Source of the DNA: Amycolatopsis benzoatilytica AK 16/65
GTDB taxonomy: Bacteria > Actinomycetota > Actinomycetes > Mycobacteriales > Pseudonocardiaceae
Length of the DNA: 64,000 bases
Reading direction: 5' to 3'
Assembly (NCBI RefSeq): GCF_000383915.1
Contig: NZ_KB912942.1
Location: 690,506-754,505 of the forward strand
In this document: one piece after another, positions 46,673 through 56,707 of the stretch
Layout of the letters: the number at the start of each line of letters is the position of its first letter
Position numbering within the stretch: position 1 is the stretch's first letter
Translations under genes and position numbers: made by a program
The notes under the pieces: model-generated
What the model was told of the DNA's origin: nothing
The model's database searches: none
Seen by the model: the letters and a program-made list of their open reading frames with translations, nothing else

Positions 46673-48268
46673 GTGGCACTCAACATCGCGGATCTACTCG
46701 AGCACGCCGTCGACGCCGTGCCGGAACGCGTCGCGGTCGTGTGCGGCCAGCGCCAGGTCACCTTCGCGGAGCTGGAACAGCGCGCGAACCGGCTGGCCCA
46801 CCACCTGGCAGCGCACGGCGTGGGACCCGGCTCCCACATCGGTGTCTATTCCCGCAACTCCATCGAAGCGCTGGAAACCATGTTCGCCGCGTACAAGCTG
46901 CGCGCGATCGCGGTGAACGTGAACTACCGCTACGTCCACGGAGAACTGCGCTATCTGTTCACCAACGCCGACCTGGTGGCGCTGGTGCACGAGCGCAGCT
47001 ACGCCGACCGGGTGGCCGCGGTACTCCCGGAGGCGCCGAAACTGAAACACGTTGTAGTCGTTGAGGACGGTTCGGACGCGCCGTACGAGACGGGCGTCGA
47101 GTACGAAGCGGCGCTCGCCGGGCAGTCGCCCGAACGCGATTTCGGCGAACGCAGCGCGGACGATCTGTACATCCTCTACACCGGCGGCACCACCGGCTAC
47201 CCCAAGGGCGTGCTCTGGCGGCACGAGGACATCTGGCGCGCGCTGGGCGGCGGCATCAATTTCGTCACCGGCGAGTACGTGCCGGACGAATGGACGCTGG
47301 CCGAACAGGGCAAGGCCGGCTCGCTCGTCCGGCTGCCGGCCGCGCCGCTGATCCACGGCGCCGCCCAGTGGGCCGCTTTCGGCGCGCTGTTCACCGGCAG
47401 TCCGGTGGTGTTCGTCCCGCAGTTCGACGCGCACGCGGTCTGGCGCGCGGTGCAGGAACACAAGGTCCAGGTGCTGACCATCGTCGGCGACGCGATGGCG
47501 CGTCCGCTGGTCGAGGCGTACCGGGAAGGCGATTACGACGCGTCTTCGCTGGTCGCCGTTTCCAGCCACGCGGCGCTGTTCTCGCATTCGGTGAAGCAGG
47601 AGGTGCTGACGCTGCTGCCGAACGTCGTGATCACCGACGCCATCGGCTCGTCGGAAAGCGGCTTCACCGGAATCGGCATGGTGGGCAAGGATTCCGACCA
47701 CACCGCCGGTCCGCGGGTCAGCTTCGGCAAGGACGCGATCCTGCTGGACGACGACGGCAACCTGGTCGAACCGAAGGCCGGCGCGGTCGGCCTGATCGGC
47801 CGCCGCGGCCACGTGCCGCTCGGCTACTACGGCGATCCAGAGAAGAGCCGCACGATCTTCACCGAAATCGACGGCGTCCGCTACGTAGTCCCCGGCGACT
47901 ACGCGCGCTATGAGGAAGACGGCACCGTCACCTTGCTGGGCCGGGGATCGCAGTGCGTGAACACCGGCGGCGAGAAGGTGTATCCGGAGGAGGTCGAGGG
48001 TGCGCTCAAGTCGCATCCGGACGTCTTCGACGCGCTCGTCATCGGCGTCCCGGACGACCGGCTTGGCCAACGCGTCGCCGCGGTCGTCCAGCCGCGCCCC
48101 GGCGTGCGACCGGATCTGGCGGCGCTGGAAGCGCACGTGCGCACCGAGATCGCCGGATACAAAGTGCCGCGCTCGGTGTGGCTGGCCGAGGAAATCGGCC
48201 GTTCGCCGAGCGGGAAGCCGGATTATCCGTGGGCCCAGCGGTACGCCGCCGAACACGAACCCGCCTAG
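46673..48268 (+). CDS. fadD19: steroid side-chain CoA ligase FadD19
   Basis: 531 aa acyl-CoA synthetase aligning from its first residues with FadD19 ([20 protein letters not shown]). Motifs: [52 protein letters not shown] and the terminal lysine in [10 protein letters not shown]. Activates C24-type side-chain acids; in Rhodococcus, FadD19 is essential for C24-branched sterols. There is no obvious Shine-Dalgarno site before the GTG, and the KstR box ends 10 bp upstream, so a very short or leaderless transcript is likely. Confidence 0.92.
   Translation: MALNIADLLEHAVDAVPERVAVVCGQRQVTFAELEQRANRLAHHLAAHGVGPGSHIGVYSRNSIEALETMFAAYKLRAIAVNVNYRYVHGELRYLFTNADLVALVHERSYADRVAAVLPEAPKLKHVVVVEDGSDAPYETGVEYEAALAGQSPERDFGERSADDLYILYTGGTTGYPKGVLWRHEDIWRALGGGINFVTGEYVPDEWTLAEQGKAGSLVRLPAAPLIHGAAQWAAFGALFTGSPVVFVPQFDAHAVWRAVQEHKVQVLTIVGDAMARPLVEAYREGDYDASSLVAVSSHAALFSHSVKQEVLTLLPNVVITDAIGSSESGFTGIGMVGKDSDHTAGPRVSFGKDAILLDDDGNLVEPKAGAVGLIGRRGHVPLGYYGDPEKSRTIFTEIDGVRYVVPGDYARYEEDGTVTLLGRGSQCVNTGGEKVYPEEVEGALKSHPDVFDALVIGVPDDRLGQRVAAVVQPRPGVRPDLAALEAHVRTEIAGYKVPRSVWLAEEIGRSPSGKPDYPWAQRYAAEHEPA
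47043..47056. promoter_or_regulatory. perfect KstR-type match inside fadD19
   Basis: TGAAACACGTTGTA satisfies all fixed positions of TnnAACnnGTTnnA, 370 bp into the fadD19 coding region (codons for LKHVVV). It may be a looping or auxiliary operator, or coincidence. Confidence 0.35.
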
Positions 48269-48276
48269 GAGGGCAC

Positions 48277-49383
48277 ATGCGCACATCGTTGTGCGACCGG
48301 TTCGGCATTGAGGTGCCGATTTTCGGCTTCACCCCGTCCGAACACGTCGCGGCCGCGATCAGCCGGGCCGGCGGCATGGGCGTGCTCGGCTGCGTCCGGT
48401 TCAACGACGCCGCCGAACTCGACGCGGTGCTGTCCTGGATGGACGAGAACACCGACGGAAAGCCGTACGGGGTCGACATCGTCATGCCGGCGAAGATTCC
48501 GTCCGAAGGAACCCAGACCGACCTCACGAAGCTGATCCCGGACGGGCACCGGGCCTTTGTGGACAAGGTGCTGACCGACCTGGCGATCCCGCCGCTGCCG
48601 GAGGACACCGACGAGCGAGCCGGCGTCCTCGGCTGGCTGCACTCGGTCGCGCGGTCCCATGTGGACGTCGCGCTGAACCATCGGATCAGCTTGATCGCCA
48701 ACGCGTTGGGCTCGCCGCCGGCGGACGTGATCGGCCGGGCGCACGACGCCGGAGTCCCGGTGGCGGCGCTGGCCGGGAAGGGCGAGCACGCCGTCCGGCA
48801 CGTCGACAACGGCGTGGATCTGGTTGTCGCACAAGGCCACGAGGCCGGCGGGCACACCGGCGAGATCGCGACGATGGTGCTGGTCCCGGAGATCGTGGAC
48901 GCCGTCGGCGACCGCGCGCCGGTGCTGGCCGCCGGCGGAATCGGCTCCGGCCGCCAGGTCGCCGCGGCGATGGCACTGGGCGCGTCGGGGGCGTGGATGG
49001 GCTCGTACTGGCTGGCGACCGAGGAATACCTCCAGACCATGCCCGATTCGGCCGCGATGCAGACCGCGCTGGTCGAGGCGACCTCCGCGGACACCGTCCG
49101 GACCCGGATCTACACCGGCAAACCCGCCCGGCTGCTCAAGACCCGGTGGACCGAGGCGTGGGCGGCGCCGGGAGCGCCCGAGCCGCTGCCGATGCCGCTG
49201 CAGAATCTGCTCGTTTCCCAGGCGCACAACCGGATCCACGCGGCCGCGGACAAGACCGTGGTGTCCATGCCGGTGGGCCAGATCGTCGGCCGGATGGACC
49301 GGGTGCGGCCGGTGGCGGAGGTCATGGCGGAGCTGGTGCGGGGCTTCGACGACACGGTGTCGCGATTGGACAAGCTGCGCTGA
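48277..49383 (+). CDS. nitronate monooxygenase / 2-nitropropane dioxygenase-like flavoprotein
   Basis: 368 aa TIM-barrel FMN protein. Marks: AAAISRAGGMGVLGCVRFND near the N-terminus, VDLVVAQGHEAGGHTGE (family histidine and FMN region) and VLAAGGIGSGRQVAAAMALGASGAWMGSYWLAT for the phosphate site. Starts 8 bp after fadD19 with AGGAGGG, so it is co-transcribed with it. Members of this fold act in steroid ring C/D degradation (IpdC), but I cannot place this one with IpdC by sequence alone. Confidence 0.8.
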   Translation: MRTSLCDRFGIEVPIFGFTPSEHVAAAISRAGGMGVLGCVRFNDAAELDAVLSWMDENTDGKPYGVDIVMPAKIPSEGTQTDLTKLIPDGHRAFVDKVLTDLAIPPLPEDTDERAGVLGWLHSVARSHVDVALNHRISLIANALGSPPADVIGRAHDAGVPVAALAGKGEHAVRHVDNGVDLVVAQGHEAGGHTGEIATMVLVPEIVDAVGDRAPVLAAGGIGSGRQVAAAMALGASGAWMGSYWLATEEYLQTMPDSAAMQTALVEATSADTVRTRIYTGKPARLLKTRWTEAWAAPGAPEPLPMPLQNLLVSQAHNRIHAAADKTVVSMPVGQIVGRMDRVRPVAEVMAELVRGFDDTVSRLDKLR

Positions 49384-49413
49384 GGCCCGGCGCCTGGATC
49401 GGCTGGCTTGGCC

Positions 49414-50310
49414 TCATCGCCGATCCAGGCGCTGCGCGATGAACAGCGCCGCCCGGTCGAGTGCCTGATCCGCCTCGTCCAGCGAGCCGGCGAACGCCTG
49501 GAAGACATGCGGCACGTCGGCGGTCACGTCCAGCACCACATCGACCTCCGCCGCCCGCGCTCGTTCCGCGAGCCGGACCGCGTCGTCCAGGAGGAGTTCG
49601 TTCGTGCCCGCCTGCAGCAGCATCGGCGGGAAGCCGGTCAGGTCCGCGTGCACGGCCGGGGCAAGCAGCGGCTGGTCCGGGTCCGCGCCGGCCAAGTACA
49701 TCTCCGCGGTGCGGCCGAGGCTTTCCCGGGTGAAGAACGGGTCGATCCCGTCCTTCGCCGTCATCGTGGCTCCGGACCGGGTGTGGTCCAGTCCTGGGGA
49801 GAACGCCACGATCCCGGCGGGCAGCGGCACACCCGCGTCGCGTGCGGCGAGACAGGTCGTGACGGTCAGTCCGCCTCCCGCGGAGTCTCCGGCGAAGACG
49901 ATTTCGGCCGGGTCGGTGTCGTCCAGCAGGTGACGGTAGGCGGCCAGGCAATCGTCGATCGCGGCGGGAAACGGGTGCTCGGGAGCGAGCCGGTAGTCGA
50001 GCGAGATCGCGCGGACACCGGTGCGCTTCACCAGATTCGCGGTGAGCGCCATCGCCGTCCGCGGCGAGCCGAGCGAGAACGATCCGCCGTGGAAGTAGAG
50101 GATCGTGCCCGGGCGGGCGCCGCTGTGCGGTTCCGCCAGAACCGCCGGCCGTCCGCCGAGTTCGGCTGGCGTCTGGGTCACCGCCGGAATCGGGAACGCG
50201 CTCATCATCGCGGCGAATCCGGCCCGCATCCGCTCGACCGGCTGCGGATCGAACCCTTGCGGGGCCTGCCGCAGCATCTCGTCGACGGCACGTCGCTGGG
50301 CCCTGCTCAT
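49414..50310 (-). CDS. alpha/beta hydrolase of the HSL esterase family
   Basis: 298 aa. Oxyanion HGGSF, LDYRLAPEHPFPAA, nucleophile GDSAGGGL, a late Asp and a His in VPHVFQAFAG, the standard HSL set. Cytosolic carboxylester hydrolase. Divergent from a MarR regulator 61 bp away, a typical repressor-target pair. Confidence 0.85.
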   Translation of the reverse strand: MSRAQRRAVDEMLRQAPQGFDPQPVERMRAGFAAMMSAFPIPAVTQTPAELGGRPAVLAEPHSGARPGTILYFHGGSFSLGSPRTAMALTANLVKRTGVRAISLDYRLAPEHPFPAAIDDCLAAYRHLLDDTDPAEIVFAGDSAGGGLTVTTCLAARDAGVPLPAGIVAFSPGLDHTRSGATMTAKDGIDPFFTRESLGRTAEMYLAGADPDQPLLAPAVHADLTGFPPMLLQAGTNELLLDDAVRLAERARAAEVDVVLDVTADVPHVFQAFAGSLDEADQALDRAALFIAQRLDRR

Positions 50311-50371
50311 TCATCCCCCTGAAGGTTCTGCGGAAGTAGCTTCCGCGACATGTATTAGTAGACTGTATGCC

Positions 50372-50833
50372 ATGGCAGGTACTTCGGCAACCGTGCAGCT
50401 CTTCGACCATCTCGTACGCTGCGAGACCAGGCTCTACAACGCGGTGGGGGAGCGGCTCAGGGCCGAGCACGGCATTGTCGCGTCGCAGTTCGAGTTCCTG
50501 CAGTACCTGGGACGGCATCCGCGGTCCCGGGTCGCGGACCTCGCGGCGAACTTCGCGGTCGGCATCGGCGCCACCAGCAAAGGCATCGACCGGCTCGAAG
50601 CCCGCGGCTGGGTGCGGCGAGCGCCGAACCCGCAGGACCGGCGTTCCTCGCTGCTCGAACTGACTCCGAGCGGCCGGGACCTGGTGGGCGCGGCGGAGGA
50701 GACGTTCCAGGCGCAGCTGGAAACACTGCTGGCGTCAGCGATCGGGAAAGAGCAGGTCGACGCGCTGCTCCCGGTGTTCGCCGCCCTGCGCGACGGGTTG
50801 GAGCGGGGCAACGCCGGAATGCCCGCGGGGTAG
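50372..50833 (+). CDS. MarR family transcriptional regulator
   Basis: 153 aa winged-helix regulator: VASQFEFLQYLGRHPRSRVADLA (first helices), FAVGIGATSKGIDRLEARGWVRR recognition helix and PQDRRSSLLELTPSGRDL wing. The 61-bp divergent region towards the esterase gene is comparatively AT-rich (TGTATTAGTAGACTGTATGC) and is the probable operator. Likely represses the esterase and itself. Confidence 0.87.
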   Translation: MAGTSATVQLFDHLVRCETRLYNAVGERLRAEHGIVASQFEFLQYLGRHPRSRVADLAANFAVGIGATSKGIDRLEARGWVRRAPNPQDRRSSLLELTPSGRDLVGAAEETFQAQLETLLASAIGKEQVDALLPVFAALRDGLERGNAGMPAG

Positions 50834-50862
50834 CGCGCGAGGAGGGGTTCTCCGCCTGAGAG

Positions 50863-51918
50863 TCAGTGCGCCAGCACGAACTCGCCGCCCGCGGCGAGCG
50901 CTACTTCCGGACCGAAGAGCCGGGCCGGAGTGAACGCGCCCGGCCGTCCCTCGCCCTTTGCCAGCCGCAGAGCGACCTCGGTCACCGCGCCGACGGTGAA
51001 CGTCATGCCGTCGCCGGTCCGCAGCCAGCCCTCGCGCACGTCACCGGACGGCCATTCGACTCGGGCGCGTCCCCATGACGATTGACGCGGTCGCTCCTTG
51101 GCTTCGGCAGCGGTGACCTGGGCAAGCCGCCGAGTAGCGAAACTGGCCGCGCCCGGCAGTCGCAGCGCGGCGCCGACCAACGGCAGGGCCGCTCGGGCCG
51201 CTGGGTTGCCCGGCACCAGTGCGGAGGCTCCGATCACCGAGGGCGCGCCACTGGTCTGCCAGGCGGCGAACAGCTCGCCGCTGCCCAATGCCGCGGTCGT
51301 GACCGCGTCGCCGTCCGGGGTGGTCAACCGCTCGGCGGCGCGGCCGGCGCGGGCGCGTGCCAACCGGCCCTGTCGGACTTCGCGGCCGCCGTCGAGCAGC
51401 GAATGCACGATGGTGGCGGCCAGCGCTTCGCCGAGCGGCCCGGGTTCGATCGCGACGGAAGCGATCGCGTCCACCCGCACCCGCGTTGGTGTTTCCTTTC
51501 CGGTCAACAGATGCAGCAGGATGCCCTCGGTCGCGAGCACGCCGAAGCCCGCGCCGGAAACCAGCGTGCGACCGGTGGCCGCGGCCTCCTGGTGCATGCC
51601 GTGCAGCAGTTCGAACGCGCTCAACTCGTCGGTGACGTCGACGTAGTGCGTGCCGGGCGGGCACGCTCGGGCGACCTGCGGCGCGGTGATCGCGAACGGG
51701 CCGACTGTGTTGAGCACGACTGCCGGTGCCTCGGTGGCGATCCGCTCGCAGATCTCGTCCAACGAGCCGGTCACCGCGCGGGAGCCCGGGCTGGACTGGG
51801 CCAGTCGCTCCCGGCTGCGGCCGGTCACCACCGTCTCGACCCCTGCCTGCCGGAGCCGTTCCGCCGCCGCCCGGCCGACCCGTCCGGTCGCACCGAGCAC
51901 CCAGATCTCGCCTGTCAT
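50863..51918 (-). CDS. saccharopine dehydrogenase-like NAD(P)-binding protein
   Basis: 351 aa. N-terminal Rossmann motif WVLGATGRVGRAAAERLRQAG, then VVTGRSRERL and VVLNTVGPFAITAPQVARAC as in actinobacterial saccharopine-dehydrogenase/trans-acting enoyl reductase-like proteins. I chose ATG 51918, which has a strong AGGAGG. Divergent from a TetR regulator with two operator-like palindromes between, so its expression is probably repressed by that protein. Substrate unknown. Confidence 0.82.
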   Translation of the reverse strand: MTGEIWVLGATGRVGRAAAERLRQAGVETVVTGRSRERLAQSSPGSRAVTGSLDEICERIATEAPAVVLNTVGPFAITAPQVARACPPGTHYVDVTDELSAFELLHGMHQEAAATGRTLVSGAGFGVLATEGILLHLLTGKETPTRVRVDAIASVAIEPGPLGEALAATIVHSLLDGGREVRQGRLARARAGRAAERLTTPDGDAVTTAALGSGELFAAWQTSGAPSVIGASALVPGNPAARAALPLVGAALRLPGAASFATRRLAQVTAAEAKERPRQSSWGRARVEWPSGDVREGWLRTGDGMTFTVGAVTEVALRLAKGEGRPGAFTPARLFGPEVALAAGGEFVLAH

Positions 51919-51936
51919 GGTCGCCTCCTGTTGCGA

Positions 51937-51951
51937 TGGCACGTCGTGTCA
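51937..51951. promoter_or_regulatory. TetR operator-like palindrome 1
   Basis: TGGCACGTCGTGTCA is a near-perfect 15-bp palindrome. The larger 22-base context ATGGCACGWCGTGTCATCAC + TA recurs exactly 31 bp downstream. Confidence 0.7.
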
Positions 51952-51967
51952 TCACTATGCCACCGCA

Positions 51968-51982
51968 TGGCACGACGTGTCA
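51968..51982. promoter_or_regulatory. TetR operator-like palindrome 2
   Basis: TGGCACGACGTGTCA, the second copy, differing from the first in the central base. It lies 18 bp before the TetR gene start at 52000. Confidence 0.7.
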
Positions 51983-51999
51983 TCACTAGGATGTGCGGC

Positions 52000-52578
52000 A
52001 TGGGTCGATGGCAGCCGGGTGCGCGGGAGCGGCTCGAACAGGCCGCGCTCGAACTCTTCGTCGAGCAGGGCTACACCGAGACGACCGTTCCGCAGATCAC
52101 CGAGCGCGCCGGTCTCACGACCCGAACGTTCTTCCGGTACTTCGCGGACAAACGCGAAGTCCTGTTCGGCGGCGAGGACCAGGTGCCCGAGCGGGTGGCC
52201 CGCCTGATGGCGGAGGCCCCGCCTTCGCTCGGCCCGATGGACCTCATCGCGGACTGCTTCGGGCCGGCCGTAGCGAAGCTGTTCGAGGGCCGCAGCCTCG
52301 ACTACCTGCTCCGCCGCCGCTCGTTGATCGACGCCGAACCGGCGCTGCACGAGCGCGAACTGCGCAAGTTCGCGCTGCTGGCGAAGGCGCTTGAGCAAGG
52401 CTTCCGAGACCGCGGCGCAGACGACTTGAACGCGAGGCTGGCCGCGGAGATCGCGATGGTCGCGTTCCGGGTAGCAGTGACCCGTTGGCTGGACCAGAAC
52501 GGCTCGCCTGGCCTGGACGTCGTGCTGAACGAGACCCTGGCGGCGATGCGGCACCTGGCGGGCACGCCGTCGGCTTAG
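52000..52578 (+). CDS. TetR family transcriptional regulator
   Basis: 192 aa. N-terminal HTH ALELFVEQGYTETTVPQITERAGLTTRTFFRYFADKRE is a standard TetR DNA-binding domain in pieces; the ligand domain follows. In-frame ATGs at 51967 and 51991 lie inside or next to operator 2, so I chose 52000, although 51991 is possible. Likely autoregulates and controls the divergent dehydrogenase-like gene through the paired palindromes. Confidence 0.87.
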   Translation: MGRWQPGARERLEQAALELFVEQGYTETTVPQITERAGLTTRTFFRYFADKREVLFGGEDQVPERVARLMAEAPPSLGPMDLIADCFGPAVAKLFEGRSLDYLLRRRSLIDAEPALHERELRKFALLAKALEQGFRDRGADDLNARLAAEIAMVAFRVAVTRWLDQNGSPGLDVVLNETLAAMRHLAGTPSA

Positions 52579-52640
52579 CGCGGGGTCTCGCCTGGTGCAG
52601 TCAGGATGCTTGGGTAGCCGACGGCCAGTTGCCGGTCTGT

Positions 52641-52690
52641 CTATGAAAGGCCCCTGAGGGAATCCAAGTCCCTGAAGGGGTCCTTCACGG
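52641..52690. repeat. dispersed palindromic repeat, copy 5
   Basis: CTATGAAAGGCCCCTGAGGG with a near mirror (CCCTGAAGGGGTCCTTCACGG split by a short centre), between convergent tetR and protease genes. The most degenerate arms with copy 1. Confidence 0.8.
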
Positions 52691-52730
52691 ACAGACCAGC
52701 GGACGTTCGGCGCGCACCCTGTCCGCAACG

Positions 52731-52774
52731 CGAAATCGGGTGCGGCTCCCGGCAAGGCTCCGCACCCGATTTCG
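52731..52774 (-). terminator. terminator of the secreted protease gene
   Basis: CGAAATCGGGTGCGG (52731-52745) and CCGCACCCGATTTCG (52760-52774) form a perfect 15-bp stem around a 14-base loop, 8 bp past the protease stop. Together with the palindromic repeat 40 bp away it separates the convergent units. Confidence 0.8.
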
Positions 52775-52782
52775 GTTCCGCG

Positions 52783-54275
<1,493 letters not shown>

Positions 54276-55052
54276 GTGCCCAAGTCTTCGCCGCTGTCCC
54301 GCCTGTCCGCCGACGGACCGGTTCGCGACGGCATTCCCGATCACGGCCGAGTGCCGCGCTACTACGCGGTGAAGGTCGAACTGCTCGCGGTGATCGCCGA
54401 ATTGGGCGAAGGCAGTGTCCTGCCGACCGAGCGCGAACTGTGCGAACGATTCGAGGTGTCCCGCGCGACGGTCCGCCAGGCGGTGAGCGAGCTGGTGCTC
54501 GAAGGCAGGCTGTCGCGCAAACAGGGCAGCGGTACCTATGTCGCGCCGCCGAAGCTCGTCCAGCCGCTCGCTCTGGTCAGCTACACCGAAGGGCTGCGCC
54601 GCCAGGGGATCCGGCCGGGCCGCACGCTCATCACGCTCGAACGCCGGTCCGCCGGCACCGCGTTGGCCGTCGACCTGAAGATCGATTCCGCCGCCGAGGT
54701 CATCCACCTGGAGCGCGTGCTGCTCGCCGACGACGAGCGGGTGGGCCTCGAATCGACATTCCTGCGCGCCGACCGGTTCCCGACCCTGGCCGAGACCTTC
54801 GATCCGGAGCGCTCGCTGTACGCGTATCTGCGCGAGGAGCTCGGCGTGGTGTTCGACGGGGCTGAGGAGCGGGTCGAGACCGTGCTGGCCTCACCCCGCG
54901 AGGCCCTTCTCGTCGGCACCAACCCGGCGTTGCCGATGCTGCTGATGCACCGGGTTTCCTGGGGTCCGGACGGCGAGCCGTTCGAACGCGTCCGCTCGCT
55001 GTTCCGCGGCGACCGGCTGAGCTTCGTGACGAAGCTGGGCCGCGTCGAGTAG
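54276..55052 (+). CDS. GntR family regulator (HutC/UTRA type)
   Basis: 258 aa. Winged helix ELGEGSVLPTERELCERFEV and SRATVRQAVSELVLEGRLSR followed by GSGTYVAPPK; then a UTRA ligand domain with VIHLERVLLADDERVGLE. I chose GTG 54276; an ATG at 54177 would add 33 unconserved residues. It heads the phosphonate-type gene group and probably represses it in the absence of the substrate, as GntR proteins do in similar 2-aminoethylphosphonate clusters. Confidence 0.85.
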   Translation: MPKSSPLSRLSADGPVRDGIPDHGRVPRYYAVKVELLAVIAELGEGSVLPTERELCERFEVSRATVRQAVSELVLEGRLSRKQGSGTYVAPPKLVQPLALVSYTEGLRRQGIRPGRTLITLERRSAGTALAVDLKIDSAAEVIHLERVLLADDERVGLESTFLRADRFPTLAETFDPERSLYAYLREELGVVFDGAEERVETVLASPREALLVGTNPALPMLLMHRVSWGPDGEPFERVRSLFRGDRLSFVTKLGRVE

Positions 55053-55102
55053 CAGTCACGTTCCGTGCCGCCGTCTCGTCCCTCCTCTGAACGGAGGGAA
55101 TC

Positions 55103-55483
55103 ATGGAAATCGCACTGTGGACTGTCCAGATCGCGCTGGCCTTGCTGTTCGCCCTGTCCGGCGCGCTGAAGTCGACGATGTCGCACGACCGGTTGCTCGA
55201 AACCGGGCAGACCGGCGCGGCCGCGTACCCGATGCCGGTGGTGCGCTTCACCGCGATCTGCGAACTGGCCGCCGCGCTAGGTCTGATCCTGCCCCGGCTG
55301 ACCGGGATCGCTCCGGTGCTCACCGGCTGGGCCGCGGTCGGTCTGGCGGTGGTGATGGCCGGCGCGATGGCGATGCACTTCCGGCTCGCGCTCACCGAGC
55401 ACCGGTCGGCCGAGTACCGCAATGTCGCGGCGAATGTCGTGATCCTGGCGGGATGCGTGTTCGTCGCCGTCGGCCGGTTGTGA
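55103..55483 (+). CDS. DoxX family membrane protein
   Basis: 126 aa with four hydrophobic segments (WTVQIALALLFALSGALK first, then FTAICELAAALGLILPRL, GWAAVGLAVVMAGAMAMHF, VAANVVILAGCVFVAVG). DoxX-like proteins are small membrane proteins of mostly unknown role. Good GGAGGG-type site. It sits between the GntR gene and the oxidoreductase gene, same strand; whether it belongs functionally to the phosphonate group is unclear. Confidence 0.8.
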   Translation: MEIALWTVQIALALLFALSGALKSTMSHDRLLETGQTGAAAYPMPVVRFTAICELAAALGLILPRLTGIAPVLTGWAAVGLAVVMAGAMAMHFRLALTEHRSAEYRNVAANVVILAGCVFVAVGRL

Positions 55484-55588
55484 AGATAACAGAAAGGTAA
55501 CTCATCCGATCCAATATTCGAGGCTCCTTCATCTGGCATTCCCCAAGCCGACAAGCTCCGTTGAGGGCGGCCAGCGACTGTTGCGGCC

Positions 55589-56707
55589 GTGCGAATCCTC
55601 ATCGTCGGCGGCGGCGTGCTCGGCACCCTGCACGCCTGGCAGGCCGTTGAGCACGGACACGAAGTCCTTCAGATCGAACGCGAACCCGAAGCGCGCGGAG
55701 CCTCGGTGCGCAACTTCGGCCTGGTCTGGGTAGGCGGCCGCGCCGCTGGTCTCGAGCTGGCCACCGCGGTGCGCGCCCGCCGGCTGTGGGAGCGGATCGG
55801 CGAGCGCGCGCCCGCGCTGGGTTTCCGGCCCAACGGCTCGCTTACCGTCGTCCGTGCGGACGCGGAGCTGGCTGTCGCACGGGAGGTCGTCGCGGGTCCG
55901 GATGCTGCCGAGCGTGGCTTCAAGCTGCTCGACGCCCACGAGACCCGGGCGCTGAACCCGGCGCTGCGCGGCGAGTTCGCCGGCGCGCTGTACTGCGAGC
56001 GCGACGGTGTGGTCGAACCGCGGACCGCGCAGCCCGCCCTGCGCGAAGTCCTCGAAGCGAGCGGCCGGTATCGCTGGCTGCCCGGTCGCGAGGTGCGGAA
56101 CCTGACCGCCAACGGCGTCATCGACGACCACGGCGAGCGGCATGAAGGCGACGTCATGATGTTCTGCACCGGTGCCTGGCTGGGCGGCCTGGTCCGCGAG
56201 ATCGCCGGCGAGCTCCCGGTGCGTCGCGTCCGGCTGCAGATGGCGCAGACCGAACCGCTTGGCGAAGCGCTGCCCACCAGCGTCGCCGACGGCGACAGCT
56301 TCCGGTACTACCCGGCCTACCGGGGCGCGGCGCTCGACGCGTTGAACGAACGCCAGCCGCAGGGTGAAACCGCCACGCGCAACGCGATGCAGCTGCTGAT
56401 GGTGCAACGTCGCGACGGTTCGCTGACCATCGGCGACACGCATGAATACGAGCAGCCGTTCTCCTTCGACGTCACCGAAGACCCGTACGAGCACCTCTCC
56501 GAAGTGGCGAGCAAACTGCTCGGCCGGCCGCTGCCGCGGATCCGCCGCCGCTGGGCCGGCGTGTACGCCCAAGCCATCGATTCCGCCGCGATCGTGCACC
56601 GGGAACGGCTTTGCCACAACGCTTTCCTCGTCACCGGCCCTGGCGGCCGGGGGATGACCTGTTCGCCGGCGATCGCCGAAGACACCGCAGAGGAGCTGGG
56701 CTGGTGA
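55589..56707 (+). CDS. FAD-dependent oxidoreductase, phosphonate-cluster (TIGR03364) type
   Basis: 372 aa DAO-type flavoprotein: RILIVGGGVLGTLHAWQAVEHG FAD fold in two parts, RGASVRNFGLVWVGGR and the C-terminal LVTGPGGRGMTCSPAIAE. The match is to the oxidoreductases found with the phosphonatase-like HAD and AEP transporters; such enzymes likely oxidise an aminoalkylphosphonate or its N-methyl form to an aldehyde. GTG start; overlaps the HAD gene by 4 bp. Confidence 0.8.
   Translation: MRILIVGGGVLGTLHAWQAVEHGHEVLQIEREPEARGASVRNFGLVWVGGRAAGLELATAVRARRLWERIGERAPALGFRPNGSLTVVRADAELAVAREVVAGPDAAERGFKLLDAHETRALNPALRGEFAGALYCERDGVVEPRTAQPALREVLEASGRYRWLPGREVRNLTANGVIDDHGERHEGDVMMFCTGAWLGGLVREIAGELPVRRVRLQMAQTEPLGEALPTSVADGDSFRYYPAYRGAALDALNERQPQGETATRNAMQLLMVQRRDGSLTIGDTHEYEQPFSFDVTEDPYEHLSEVASKLLGRPLPRIRRRWAGVYAQAIDSAAIVHRERLCHNAFLVTGPGGRGMTCSPAIAEDTAEELGW

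Noticed and set aside
46694..48286. 530-codon minus-strand frame opposite fadD19
   Set aside because: Shadow of a GC-rich coding strand; no protein features.
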